Assembly: GCA_005884665.1 (NCBI GenBank)
Contig: VBAT01000013.1
Location: 102,214 to 166,213, forward strand
Direction of reading: 5' to 3'
Length of the DNA: 64,000 bases
From: Bacteroidota bacterium
GTDB lineage: Bacteria > Bacteroidota > Bacteroidia > Chitinophagales > Chitinophagaceae
Position 1 is the stretch's first letter. Every line of letters starts with the position of its first letter. The notes under the pieces were generated by a model. The model searched no databases. It was given only the letters and a program-made list of their open reading frames with translations, and was not told the DNA's origin. The position numbers and the translations under genes were made by a program. Below are positions 53,797 through 62,510 of the stretch, in pieces.

Positions 53797-54705
53797 TTAA
53801 TGCACATTAAAATCCTTCCAATTATATTTCATTAAAAAATCTGCAATATCCAAACCCTCCTTCTTGTCTTTATCTGAGGCATTAATTTCGAGATAGTCAA
53901 AAATAGAAATGTTCATTGAATTAGACAGCTGCTCCTTCTTTTCTTCCCACCGGTCATATGCATTTAAATCAGGAAACAAGACTACATTTCTATCTTCAAG
54001 AACCAAACATTTTTCGGTTGTAAGATTAGATATACTACCCGCCGCTAACCAGATATATTGGGGAAGATAAACACTTGAAATAATAGCTGTTTTCTCACTT
54101 TCCGTTATTGCAACCGGTCGTTCCAAATCATGTGACAATAAGTGTTCGCCAAATAAACATTGTTTCAATCGATAATCATTTATTTTTAAAACATGATGTG
54201 CCCAGGTTATATAGTTGAATGGTTCTTTAATTCTTTTACCTGATTCCTGGTTATACAACATTATTTTTCCAGTTCTTATATAGCCTTTCTTATCAATTTG
54301 CCAGAATACAGTTGCCCCACTCCAATGTCTCGAAGTTCCAATGTAATAAGTTTCAATTAATTCTTGCGTTATTTCATCTCCAAATAAGGTCAATAAATAT
54401 TTAATAAAGTTATTGTCTGCATAGGATTTTAATGATTGTCTGAATAATTCAAATGGGATGAGTGATTCTGGTTTGTCTTTGGCGGCAGTTACCGCTCTTT
54501 GTTGTATCTGACGTGGGGGTTCGGCTAGAGTATTATTCTTGCTTAGTGGAGGTAAAAATAATTCGCCGCAGGCGTGACAATACCCTTTATCTTCATAACC
54601 AACATACGGTACAAATTTTCCGTCCTTATTACTTTTTCCGCAGGGGCACACCTTTACCCTTCTCCTGTTCTTATCTAATTCAAATTTGGGAAACTGGTTT
54701 TGCAT
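53797..54705 (-). CDS. DUF6371-type primase-like protein
   Basis: The 302-residue protein has an N-terminal zinc ribbon (VCPCGKSNKDGKFVPYVGYE, then GYCHACGELF). A Toprim-like middle follows (AITESEKTAIISSVYLP, VVLFPDLNAYDRW), where Glu and the DxN stand for the metal site. This matches DUF6371 proteins carried by Bacteroidota integrative elements, thought to act in element replication. It follows the DUF3987 gene on the same strand with an 81-base repeat-containing gap. Confidence 0.8.
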   Translation of the reverse strand: MQNQFPKFELDKNRRRVKVCPCGKSNKDGKFVPYVGYEDKGYCHACGELFLPPLSKNNTLAEPPRQIQQRAVTAAKDKPESLIPFELFRQSLKSYADNNFIKYLLTLFGDEITQELIETYYIGTSRHWSGATVFWQIDKKGYIRTGKIMLYNQESGKRIKEPFNYITWAHHVLKINDYRLKQCLFGEHLLSHDLERPVAITESEKTAIISSVYLPQYIWLAAGSISNLTTEKCLVLEDRNVVLFPDLNAYDRWEEKKEQLSNSMNISIFDYLEINASDKDKKEGLDIADFLMKYNWKDFNVH

Positions 54706-54731
54706 TTTCTAAGAATATTACGTGACACTTG

Positions 54732-54785
54732 TGGCATTAATGGCATTTATTACTTCCTTTTGTGCCGCAAATGCCACAAATGCCA
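54732..54785. repeat. TGGCATT repeat cluster between DUF3987 and DUF6371 genes
   Basis: TGGCATT occurs at 54732 and 54741, and its reverse complement AATGCCA at 54770 and 54779. Both pairs are spaced 9 bases, so they form a symmetrical site of two inverted pairs. It may be an operator or replication-protein site. Confidence 0.45.
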
Positions 54786-54786
54786 A

Positions 54787-56229
54787 TCATTTATTCTTTT
54801 TTTCATATTCTCCCCTACCGGACTTGGAAAAGAACTCCTTATCCGTCAGAAACCTTTTGAATGTTCGCTCGGCTGTTCCGGCGGCTGTAGCAATCCGAAC
54901 GCCTTCCTCGGTGGTAAATGTGTCTGGCAAGGTTTCATAGAGCCGACGTCTGTCGCCAGACAACCTGTCTAACGGATTGGCATTTGCAATTATTGAATGA
55001 ACTTTTACGGCTGCTTTTTTGAAATACTCCACCAACTGTATTGATCCTTCCACCGCGCCAACTGAAATCGAATTACTTACCAGGTTTGTACATGCAGAGT
55101 CAAGGAGTTCGAGTATTAAAGCCAGCCGGACGACATACATATCCATTTTGCTATAAACGGCGCTAATGGTCTCGCTTTCCTCATTGCATTGATCGGTGTT
55201 ATATTGTTGCCAGCGAAATAATACTTTTTTTGCCTCCTGGCTAAAATTTAGAATTTTGGGGGCAGCGGTAAACGTGTCATCTAAATTAAAGGTCATATTC
55301 AATAGCTTAGAGGTAATGTTCTGCCAACTGTCAATAATACTCTGATCAACCTCGCTTTCAGTCCAATAAGGTTTCTTTATATTATCTGGGCAGGCAAAGA
55401 GGATCCTATCCATAAATCCATTTAGCATTCTTCCATCCTTAGCAAGTTCAATCAACAATGCATTTTGAATAGTTCCTCCTACAGGAATATGAGGCTTGGA
55501 AATTAAAATTGGCTCGCCAGTCTTCCTGTCAATAGTTATCGGTTTGCTGTTCCATGCGCTCAACCAAAATTCCATTTCGCTGCCGCTGTTATATCGATTG
55601 AAGTTCTTAAACCATCCTGCCAACTCATCAACGTAAACTGCAATTCCTTTTTTGTTGAATTTATGAACTTCTGCAAGTGCTTCAGGGGTATAATCTGACA
55701 GAAGAACTTTTTGCCAGACTGGTTTCAATGGATCTTCAATTCCCTCTTGTTCTCTTTCCTTTTTTGATAAATTCATGACCCTATTGTACTCCTTAAGTTG
55801 CTGCTCATATTGATTGAAGGTTGTTTTATCCGCCTCAATGATGGGCAACAAAGCAAAATGTAACGGGTGGGTTTTATTGGTTCCAGGTCGCGCCACCATA
55901 GCAACGTATAAGACCGCACTTTCCTGAAACCCCTTTTTAACTTCGGCCCTGTGGGTGTTACCGATAGCGACCGAAGCGGCAAAAAGAACCGAAGCACTAA
56001 TGAAATCAGCTGGAAAACCAAGGTCCTTTACCGTGGCAAAAATAATTTCTTGCACCAGCAACGGAAATACTTCAACAGGAAATCGATTTTGCTCTGTTGT
56101 TTTACAGTTGGTGTTTTTTGCCAAGCGACCAGCTTCGTCAATAATTCCTTGTTCAGTAACGCGACTTTCCTGGCCATTATGACCAGCATTCGTTACTTTT
56201 TCGGGTGTGAGATTAATGGGCGCCTCCAT
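54787..56229 (-). CDS. DUF3987 (YfjI-like) protein
   Basis: The 480-residue protein carries the DUF3987 core (FPADFISASVLFAASVAIGN, VAMVARPGTNKTHPLHFALL, and KGIAVYVDELAGWFKNFNRY with a DE pair). The P-loop-like ARPGTNKTHP is degenerate, as usual in this family. Such proteins pair with primase-like partners in satellites and integrative elements and probably serve replication. The start shares one base with the stop of the HTH gene upstream. Confidence 0.85.
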   Translation of the reverse strand: MEAPINLTPEKVTNAGHNGQESRVTEQGIIDEAGRLAKNTNCKTTEQNRFPVEVFPLLVQEIIFATVKDLGFPADFISASVLFAASVAIGNTHRAEVKKGFQESAVLYVAMVARPGTNKTHPLHFALLPIIEADKTTFNQYEQQLKEYNRVMNLSKKEREQEGIEDPLKPVWQKVLLSDYTPEALAEVHKFNKKGIAVYVDELAGWFKNFNRYNSGSEMEFWLSAWNSKPITIDRKTGEPILISKPHIPVGGTIQNALLIELAKDGRMLNGFMDRILFACPDNIKKPYWTESEVDQSIIDSWQNITSKLLNMTFNLDDTFTAAPKILNFSQEAKKVLFRWQQYNTDQCNEESETISAVYSKMDMYVVRLALILELLDSACTNLVSNSISVGAVEGSIQLVEYFKKAAVKVHSIIANANPLDRLSGDRRRLYETLPDTFTTEEGVRIATAAGTAERTFKRFLTDKEFFSKSGRGEYEKKNK

Positions 56230-56600
56230 TACTTGTTGATTATGTAATTATCGGCGGCGTTTGAAATGTCCCGGCTGGTTTTCCCCCGGCGGCTCACCAC
56301 GTATTCAATCAATTCTTGTTTTGAAAATAATAGTTTACGCTTACCACTGCGGAAATGTGGTAACTCACCTTTCTCGACCTTAGAATACAGGGTACTGAGT
56401 TTAATTTTTAAAAACAGTGCAGCCTGCTCAGCATCCAAAAACTCATCGTCGCTTCCCGGCGAACTCACTATACCGCCACCATTTCTTGGTGGACCAATAG
56501 TATTTCCTGCTCCATGTTGAATAGTTGATTCTTTCTCTGAAGACTTGACTGCATTTGTTGTATGGTCAAGCCCGTGTTGTTGCGTTTTTTGTGTGTTCAT
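56229..56600 (-). CDS. Helix-turn-helix (MerR/Xis-type) DNA-binding protein
   Basis: From the ATG at 56600 the 123-residue protein has a disordered N-terminus and an HTH_17-type domain at about 54-100 (FLDAEQAALFLKIKLSTLYS, then SGKRKLLFSKQEL). Such proteins work as excisionases or regulators of element genes. The ATG at 56669 would add 23 residues and is less likely. It overlaps the DUF3987 gene by one base. Confidence 0.8.
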   Translation of the reverse strand: MNTQKTQQHGLDHTTNAVKSSEKESTIQHGAGNTIGPPRNGGGIVSSPGSDDEFLDAEQAALFLKIKLSTLYSKVEKGELPHFRSGKRKLLFSKQELIEYVVSRRGKTSRDISNAADNYIINK

Positions 56601-56635
56601 AGTAATTAATTTGATTATGATAGACACAAAGTTTC

Positions 56636-56807
56636 TAAATATGAAATCACTTTTACAATAGCCTTTCACGCTGGGGATAGCGTTGGGATAGAACTTTTAT
56701 CTTCAAGTTCCCTAATCGTTTGTAAATATGAGATGACTTTTTACAATTGGCTTTTGCCTGGGGGTAGTGCTGGGGTAGAACTTTTATCCTCAGGTTCCTT
56801 AACCGTT
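56636..56807. repeat. Imperfect 85-bp tandem duplication
   Basis: Copy 1 (56636-56720) and copy 2 (56723-56807) share the same order of words, including TAAATATGA, ACTTTT and AGAACTTTTATC. Copy 2 encodes the tail [16 protein letters not shown] of the 354-residue protein, and copy 1 encodes EDKSSIPTLSPA followed by a stop. So the gene's end has been duplicated downstream. Confidence 0.75.
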
Positions 56808-57805
56808 CTCTTTTCTGGCAAGATATAGCCAGCCAAATTTTCCAATATCCGTTTTCCTTTCGACGGCTCGTTCTGAGTTTTTTTAAGAACGTTTAACACC
56901 GTCTCTGGATTTAGGTTAGTTAAAATTCCTTTTTTACTCCTTACACAAAAAACGCCTGTTATCCATTGCGACAGAATATCATTTGTTTTCACTTCTATTT
57001 TTTCATTATATCGAAGTCTTTTAAAAAATTCTGCCAAGGCGTTGACATTGCCATTAAAACATAAACCATTAACATTCTCTCCTTTCACAATTGCCTTGAA
57101 TAATATGTCGTGTTGTTGCTCGGAAAAATAACGTTGTAAGTTTTCATATAAAATAGTTGAAAACTGTGCATTCATTGTAATTATTCTAACCTCTGGTGCT
57201 GTCTTTTTTTCCTCACCAGAATACGCCTTATCAATCATGAATTGCCTATTCCGTTCTACCCAATTCATTATTTTTTCCAGCCGAACATGTTCATTTGCGC
57301 TTACCATTCGCTCTACGTGGTCATAAACCACATATTCAATCAGCTCATTAAAGTGATCTTTGTCAGCAACGTCATTTCCCAAATAACGCACGCATTGATA
57401 CGATAATAGGGCTTCTATTTTATAGACATCAATCAAAAGCAATTTCCACGCTAAGTACTCAGCATATATGTTTTCAGATGAAGGAAGAATGTACTTGCGA
57501 TTTTTTCTATTTTCTGTCAAATCAATTCCCTTTTTTGCCATATCGTTGACAAAAGACTCTTCCTTCTCTTTGATCGAACGAAGCATCATAAAATATATGC
57601 TTGCTACTTCCATTTCCTCTTCTTCATTGTGCTGACGAAGTGTAGTATATTTTGCCTCCTCTTCTTCATTTTGCCGATGAAGTATCTTATGTCCTGCCTC
57701 ATCTATGATGTGAAAAACATCGATATCATAAACATGTCTACTTGGCGGGAGTTTCCAGATTTTTCTTTTTAATTTTCCACGATCAAATTCCTCATCTGTA
57801 CTCAT
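56741..57805 (-). CDS. Hypothetical protein next to the integrase
   Basis: The 354-residue protein is charged and helical ([18 protein letters not shown] and similar), with a late segment [20 protein letters not shown]. No domain was recognised. It overlaps the integrase gene by 4 bases and seems part of the element's core. The C-terminal tail is duplicated just downstream. Confidence 0.65.
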   Translation of the reverse strand: MSTDEEFDRGKLKRKIWKLPPSRHVYDIDVFHIIDEAGHKILHRQNEEEEAKYTTLRQHNEEEEMEVASIYFMMLRSIKEKEESFVNDMAKKGIDLTENRKNRKYILPSSENIYAEYLAWKLLLIDVYKIEALLSYQCVRYLGNDVADKDHFNELIEYVVYDHVERMVSANEHVRLEKIMNWVERNRQFMIDKAYSGEEKKTAPEVRIITMNAQFSTILYENLQRYFSEQQHDILFKAIVKGENVNGLCFNGNVNALAEFFKRLRYNEKIEVKTNDILSQWITGVFCVRSKKGILTNLNPETVLNVLKKTQNEPSKGKRILENLAGYILPEKRTVKEPEDKSSTPALPPGKSQL

Positions 57806-58923
57806 AGGTTAATGTTAATTAGGTTAGCAGCATTAATTTTCTTTTCATTTAAAGTTTTAGCGTAAATCATAGTCGTTTTGATATGTTTATGTCCCAGCAT
57901 TGTTTGCACAGTACTAATATCAGCGCCGTTATTCAACAAAACGGTAGCATATGTATGGCGAAAATTGTGCAACGTGATTCTTTTGTTTATCCCTGCTTTT
58001 AAAATCCATCTTTTTAACTTGCCGTTATTGCCATCAGAGTATTTTAGACCACGGAATACTTCTTCTTGGGGGCTGCCTGATTCGCCAAGTACCTGTACTG
58101 CCGTATTGCTTATCGGATGAAGAATTACCTGTTTTGTTTTTTGTTGAATAATATGCAAAAAATAACCTTGGTCATTAGTATGTTGGATGTCATTCCACCG
58201 CAACCCTTTCATATCCGACCAGCGTAATCCGGTTAACGCGGAAAATAATGAAGCAGTTTTCAATAATTCAAGTTCGCAGGCTGTATCTGATAATTTTTGT
58301 AACTCCTCTGTTGTTAAGAATTCTCTTTTTGTCTCTTTTTGATGAATTCCTTTTACATGCTTTAGCGGATCCTCTTTGATATACTTTGAATCGAAAGCGG
58401 TCGAAACTCCTGTACAGAATTTATTAAAATAACTTAACGCTGAATTCTGAGACAGTTTTAATCCTTTGCTTTTTTTCAGCATATCTGCGGTTAACAGATA
58501 ATTCTTAAACCTGTTACAAAAATCTTCTGTTATATCACCCATCTTACATATGCCACCTGTAAATGCAGTCAGATAATTTAACGCACTAATCCAATTATTG
58601 AAGTTTCCCTTGCTTTGGATACGATATTGGGCGAGTTGTTTGAAATATTCGAGAAAATCTCTTTTCTCATTCACCGGATTAAACGTACCCTCTATCTCGT
58701 ACAAAATCTCTTTTTCCCTTTTCAAAAGGACCTCTTTAGCAAAATGAAGGATTTCTTTATTACTTCTCTTTTCATCATCATCCTTTGGCTTCGCATAGAG
58801 GTACTTTTTAAGAAATTCCCGGCGCGTAAATGATCCATCCCCTTTATTGATCGGCGGATAGTAATCGAGATACAAACTTATTTTCCCATTGTTTAGTGTT
58901 TTTTTTCTTAAATGAACTCCCAT
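57802..58923 (-). CDS. Tyrosine-type site-specific integrase
   Basis: The 373-residue recombinase has an N-terminal arm-binding segment, a SAM-like core-binding domain (~90-190) and the catalytic domain. The catalytic residues are Arg234 ([11 protein letters not shown]), His319-x-x-Arg322 ([14 protein letters not shown]), His345 ([11 protein letters not shown]) and Tyr354 (MIYAKTLNE). It should insert and excise the island at the mnmE 3' end, because it lies ~600 bases from that end with arm-like GTACA sites between. It is flanked by an HTH protein upstream (5 bases). Confidence 0.92.
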   Translation of the reverse strand: MGVHLRKKTLNNGKISLYLDYYPPINKGDGSFTRREFLKKYLYAKPKDDDEKRSNKEILHFAKEVLLKREKEILYEIEGTFNPVNEKRDFLEYFKQLAQYRIQSKGNFNNWISALNYLTAFTGGICKMGDITEDFCNRFKNYLLTADMLKKSKGLKLSQNSALSYFNKFCTGVSTAFDSKYIKEDPLKHVKGIHQKETKREFLTTEELQKLSDTACELELLKTASLFSALTGLRWSDMKGLRWNDIQHTNDQGYFLHIIQQKTKQVILHPISNTAVQVLGESGSPQEEVFRGLKYSDGNNGKLKRWILKAGINKRITLHNFRHTYATVLLNNGADISTVQTMLGHKHIKTTMIYAKTLNEKKINAANLININL

Positions 58924-58928
58924 AAAAT

Positions 58929-59282
58929 TTATTTTAAAAGGTTATCAATTATTTTTCGTTGAATAATTATTCTGCCACCAAGATTTGAAGGCTTGATCAG
59001 TTTTTTCTTAATATACCTATGCAGGCTCATCCTGCTAATGCCAAGGAGGATGCACGTTTCTTTAATGCTCAGGTATTCCTTAGCCTGAATAATGTTTAGA
59101 TCGATTCCCGAAGACTTTTGATACTCGTTCTCTTGTGCGGCTATGATCTTACTGTGGCGTTTATTGGCTTTATATGCTTTCCTGGCGCAGTGGAGCGAAC
59201 AGAATTTAGTAACCGTTGTCTTTGCAATAAAGCCCTCATTGCAGTGCTGGCAAATTTTAGGTATTTGAATATTACTACTCAT
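58929..59282 (-). CDS. Zinc-finger/helix-turn-helix protein, excisionase-like
   Basis: The 117-residue protein has an N-terminal C2C2-like finger ([20 protein letters not shown]). An HTH_17-type domain follows at ~70-117 ([20 protein letters not shown], then [18 protein letters not shown]). It is 5 bases before the integrase on the same strand, nearest to the attachment site. A role in directionality of recombination or control of integrase is likely. Confidence 0.75.
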   Translation of the reverse strand: MSSNIQIPKICQHCNEGFIAKTTVTKFCSLHCARKAYKANKRHSKIIAAQENEYQKSSGIDLNIIQAKEYLSIKETCILLGISRMSLHRYIKKKLIKPSNLGGRIIIQRKIIDNLLK

Positions 59283-59352
59283 AACTGCATGTAACTTTTT
59301 GTAACTTATTGTACCAACTTGTATAAGAGGTTAGCCACAAAATAGAATTATT

Positions 59353-59387
59353 TGTACCTCGACCGCACGAGGTACACTAAAAGTACA
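59353..59387. promoter_or_regulatory. Perfect inverted repeat and GTACA arm-type sites near the right attachment site
   Basis: TGTACCTCG and CGAGGTACA (59353-59361, 59368-59376) form a perfect 9-bp hairpin with a 6-base loop. A further GTACA at 59383 is 11 bases from the previous one, the same spacing as in the left attachment sites. It lies between the excisionase-like gene and mnmE. Confidence 0.6.
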
Positions 59388-59509
59388 ATTATAATTAGAT
59401 TATATAGGAAAAGATGAGAATAAAAATTATTAAAATAATAGTGTAAATTATTGATTTATAACATTTAGTGAGATTAAGTCCGATTGACTGAGATTTTGTC
59501 GTATGGGGG

Positions 59510-59531
59510 CTACTTTCCAATACAAAACTTA
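59510..59531 (-). other. Right attachment site: 3' end of mnmE
   Basis: These bases encode the last MnmE residues (F-C-I-G-K-stop) and align with the left sites at 30262 (15 of 22) and 27877. The coding meaning is conserved while silent positions differ, as expected when each element brings its own mnmE tail. Confidence 0.65.
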
Positions 59532-60889
59532 CTAAAAATATAATCCAACGTATCATCATTCGTCACTTCACCCGTGATCTCTCCGAGGTAATAAAGACAG
59601 CGGCGGATATCTAATGCAAGAAGGTCGCCGGGAAGCTTGTTGTCCATTCCTGTTTTTATATCGGCAAGGGATTTCTCCACTTCTTTTAAAGCGTGATAAT
59701 GTCTTGCGTTAGTGATGATCGTGTTTTCGGTTTGTACCTGGCCTCGAAGCACAGTATCGGCCATTCGTACTTTTAATAGTTCCGTATGCAATCCCAGTTT
59801 AGCTGAAATGAAAACGATCTTGTCCTCCTCGCCAAATTTGTGTTGGGCCTCCTGCTCACCCATTTGATCTATCTTATTGCCCACCAGCAAAAAATTGACA
59901 TTTTGTTTTTGGATATCCGACCTCATACTTCTTACTTCATCCTTCTTATCATTCACATCAAATAAGAAGAGCACCAGGTCCGCGTTCTTCATTTTATCCA
60001 GGCTCCGGGACATGCCGGCGGTTTCGATTACATCACCTGAATGCTGGCGGATGCCGGCCGTATCGATGAGACGGAATAAAATCCCATCGATATTGATGAC
60101 TTCTTCAATGGTGTCGCGGGTCGTGCCGGGGATCTCGCTAACGATCGCCCTGTCTTCGTTTAGTAAGACATTCAGCAAAGTTGATTTACCTGCATTGGGC
60201 TTGCCGATGATGGCTACGCTGACTCCATTCTTTATCACGTTACCCAACCCAAACGAAGTGATCAGTTGTGACACCGTCAACTGGATCTCGTTGATCAATT
60301 CATAAAACTGAGTACGGTCGGCAAACTCAACATCTTCCTGCGAGAAATCAAGTTCCAGTTCTATCAAAGCGGAAAAACGGATCAACCTTTCGCGGAGTTC
60401 CTTCAACCGTGCTGAAAAACCGCCACGGATGGTGTGTAGCGCTGTTTTGTGAGAGGCCGCGGTATTGCTGGCTATCAGGTCCGCGACGGCTTCGGCCTGC
60501 GCAAGGTCGAGCTTGCCATTCAAAAAAGCACGTTGTGTAAACTCACCGGGTTTCGCCAACCGGGCTCCTCTTTTGATACAGGCTTCAATGATACGCTGGT
60601 GAATAAAAGGAGATCCATGGCAACTGATCTCGATCACATCTTCTCCTGTGTATGACTTCGGTCCTTTAAATATTGAAACAACTGCTTCATCCAGTACGGT
60701 CGTCCTATCCTTTAAAAAGCCGACATGGAGGGTGTGCGAGAGTTGTTGCGATAGATCTTTTGAAGGAAATAAATCATCGGCAATGGTGATCGCTTTTTTA
60801 CCGCTCAGCCGTATCACACCGATGGCTCCGATGCCCGGAGGTGTGGCCAGCGCCACGATCGTATCATCCCAGTCTGCGAGCTTGCTCAT
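59510..60889 (-). CDS. mnmE: tRNA uridine-34 5-carboxymethylaminomethyl GTPase MnmE (TrmE)
   Basis: With MnmG this GTPase makes cmnm5U34 in tRNA. The 459-residue protein has the N-terminal folate-binding domain (VALATPPGIGAIGVIRLSG), the central helices and a G domain with GKPNAGKST, GTTRDTI, DTAGIRQ and NKID. It ends with the invariant C-terminus FSKFCIGK containing the catalytic Cys. Length fits the family. The gene is intact despite serving as integration site, because the element restores the ending. Confidence 0.97.
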   Translation of the reverse strand: MSKLADWDDTIVALATPPGIGAIGVIRLSGKKAITIADDLFPSKDLSQQLSHTLHVGFLKDRTTVLDEAVVSIFKGPKSYTGEDVIEISCHGSPFIHQRIIEACIKRGARLAKPGEFTQRAFLNGKLDLAQAEAVADLIASNTAASHKTALHTIRGGFSARLKELRERLIRFSALIELELDFSQEDVEFADRTQFYELINEIQLTVSQLITSFGLGNVIKNGVSVAIIGKPNAGKSTLLNVLLNEDRAIVSEIPGTTRDTIEEVINIDGILFRLIDTAGIRQHSGDVIETAGMSRSLDKMKNADLVLFLFDVNDKKDEVRSMRSDIQKQNVNFLLVGNKIDQMGEQEAQHKFGEEDKIVFISAKLGLHTELLKVRMADTVLRGQVQTENTIITNARHYHALKEVEKSLADIKTGMDNKLPGDLLALDIRRCLYYLGEITGEVTNDDTLDYIFSKFCIGK

Positions 60890-60921
60890 TACCGGTCAAA
60901 AATAGATTGATTGGCCAATTG

Positions 60922-60950
60922 AAAATAAAAAATCCCGCATGTGCGGGATT
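60922..60950 (-). terminator. Rho-independent terminator of the tonB operon
   Basis: On the minus strand AATCCCGC and GCGGGATT pair around a 4-base loop (60931-60950) and are followed by TTTTTTATTTTC-type sequence. It lies 26 bases after the tonB stop. Confidence 0.85.
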
Positions 60951-60975
60951 GAATATGTTACTGAGATTTTGATAA

Positions 60976-61797
60976 TTATTCAGCCTGTACCTGGAAAGTA
61001 ATCGGCTGCTTGCGATAGGCATTTACCTGGCGGCCATTTTGTACTGCCGGAACCCAGGCTGGTCCTTTCTTAATTACACGGATCGCTTCTGCTTCCATGC
61101 CATAACCGTGATTGGTCAGGGCCTTTACATCACTAATGCTACCGTCCTTGCTTACCACGAATTGCACATATACAGTATAGGTACCTTCGGGAGCTCCGTT
61201 ATCAACCGGTGTGTTGGGGTTCAGATTCCTTTCGAGATATTTTTTCCAGGCGCCCTCACCGCCTTTGAAAGAAGCTTCAATCTCCACTTTTTCAAAGATC
61301 TTGTTCTCGTCTTCTTTCTTTTCTTCGATGATTTGCTTGCCCTCGTCTATGGCGACCGGGGTTACAATCCCTTCATCTTTTACACCTTCCTGGTTAGTCA
61401 CGTCGATCTTGGTCTCTTTTAATTCCTTCTGTTCCGGAGGCGGTTCCTGCACCTGTTTGTCTTCTACGATCTTGGGAGGCGTGAACTTAGCCATTTCGAT
61501 CTTTGGAGGATCTGGTGGCTTTGGCGGAGGCGGCGGTGGCGGCTCAGGCTTTTCTTCATCCTGTTTGATATCCTGGATTGTCACCTCCTTAATATTTATT
61601 TTGTCGCTGCTGGATTCTACCTTGCTGACAATAAACGAGGCCAGCAGGGCCAGCACAGCAACGGAGGCTGCGATAATAAGCGCCTTGATAACCCGCTTGT
61701 TATAGGTTTTCCGCAGCTCATAGGCCCCATATTCCTTATTCCGATCCTCGAAGATCAGGTCCAGGACATCGGCCGATAATATTTTGTTGGCTTCCAT
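60976..61797 (-). CDS. tonB: Energy transducer TonB
   Basis: The 273-residue protein has a cytoplasmic N-terminus, a membrane anchor at ~38-58 (ALIIAASVAVLALLASFIVS) and a proline-rich periplasmic stretch (~83-98, KPEPPPPPPPKPPDPP). The C-terminal TonB domain runs from ~180 to 273 (FVVSKDGSISDVKALTNHGY, then GPAWVPAVQNGRQVNAYRK). It couples the proton motive force, through ExbB/ExbD, to outer-membrane receptors. It is the last gene of the operon, 59 bases after exbD. Confidence 0.95.
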   Translation of the reverse strand: MEANKILSADVLDLIFEDRNKEYGAYELRKTYNKRVIKALIIAASVAVLALLASFIVSKVESSSDKINIKEVTIQDIKQDEEKPEPPPPPPPKPPDPPKIEMAKFTPPKIVEDKQVQEPPPEQKELKETKIDVTNQEGVKDEGIVTPVAIDEGKQIIEEKKEDENKIFEKVEIEASFKGGEGAWKKYLERNLNPNTPVDNGAPEGTYTVYVQFVVSKDGSISDVKALTNHGYGMEAEAIRVIKKGPAWVPAVQNGRQVNAYRKQPITFQVQAE

Positions 61798-61856
61798 TAG
61801 TTTAATTATTTAAAATTAGATGCTTTCCGGCATTTATTCCATACCCGTCGGCCAGA

Positions 61857-62483
61857 TTATTTTCCCCCTTCGGTCTTTTTGATCAGGCCGTCCTCGGTTT
61901 CAGAAATCTTGACCATTGCGAACCGCTTTACGGCGTTGATTGTCATTTCGTCCAGGATATCCACCGTGTTTTTATAAGTGGCTTCCGCGTCGGGCTTGAT
62001 AACTACCACGAAGTCCCTGTCCAGGTCCGCAGTCTGCCAGTTTGGATCCGGTGGTACTCTGTTTTTAGCTTTTAGCTTTATATCTTCACATTTATCATCA
62101 TGAACGTGATTCTTTATCACTTCTTTCTTTTTGTCCTGGATCACCTTGCGGATGTCTTTGAAATTAGATCTTTTAAAGTTTGATCCATCTGGAGCCAGCT
62201 CACCTTCGTAATAATAAACATTATTGTCTTTACTCAGCATGATGGTCAGCGCCCCTGATTGCTTGATCTTCGTTTCATCTTTCTTGTCGGTCTCCTTAGG
62301 CATGTTGAGGTCCATGGTCGTAGGACTCTTCATGGTAGCCGTAAAGATGAAAAATGTGATAAGCAAAAAACCGAGGTCCACCATTGGCGTCATATCCACG
62401 CGGGTAGAAAGCTTTTTGGCTTTTTTTACGCCTGGTCCTTTTTTATGACCACTATCACCACCACCACTGTCTATACTTGCCAT
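61857..62483 (-). CDS. exbD: ExbD/TolR family biopolymer transporter (second copy)
   Basis: The 208-residue protein has the short cytoplasmic lead, one membrane helix with the proton-path Asp (RVDMTPMVDLGFLLITFFIF) and a periplasmic domain ending MVKISETEDGL. It follows the other exbD gene by 27 bases. Two ExbD proteins in one operon is usual for Bacteroidota. Confidence 0.93.
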   Translation of the reverse strand: MASIDSGGGDSGHKKGPGVKKAKKLSTRVDMTPMVDLGFLLITFFIFTATMKSPTTMDLNMPKETDKKDETKIKQSGALTIMLSKDNNVYYYEGELAPDGSNFKRSNFKDIRKVIQDKKKEVIKNHVHDDKCEDIKLKAKNRVPPDPNWQTADLDRDFVVVIKPDAEATYKNTVDILDEMTINAVKRFAMVKISETEDGLIKKTEGGK

Positions 62484-62510
62484 GTTGATTTGTTTGTCAG
62501 TTAAAAAAAC

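Larger units (their letters stand above)
27877..59531. mobile_element. Tandem integrative elements inserted at the 3' end of mnmE, carrying a defence island
   Basis: Bounded on the left by att-like copies at 27877 and 30262 and on the right by the mnmE 3' end at 59510. The right end carries a tyrosine integrase, an excisionase-like HTH protein and replication-type genes (DUF6371, DUF3987). Cargo includes Gabija, a type I restriction operon with Septu-like genes, ImmA/IrrE, PIN and nuclease genes. Module A is 27877-30261 and lacks an integrase; module B is 30262-59509. The boundaries are inferred from the repeats and gene content. Confidence 0.75.

Noticed and set aside
53691-53800. Repeats considered as a CRISPR array
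   Set aside because: Repeat words are only ~9-11 bases with irregular spacing, and no cas genes are present.
53059-59282. Search for relaxase or conjugation genes in the element core
   Set aside because: No relaxase motif, coupling ATPase or transfer protein could be recognised in any reading frame.
61211-61705. 164-residue Ser/Gly-rich plus-strand frame
   Set aside because: Its glycine run is the antisense of the proline-rich stretch of TonB.
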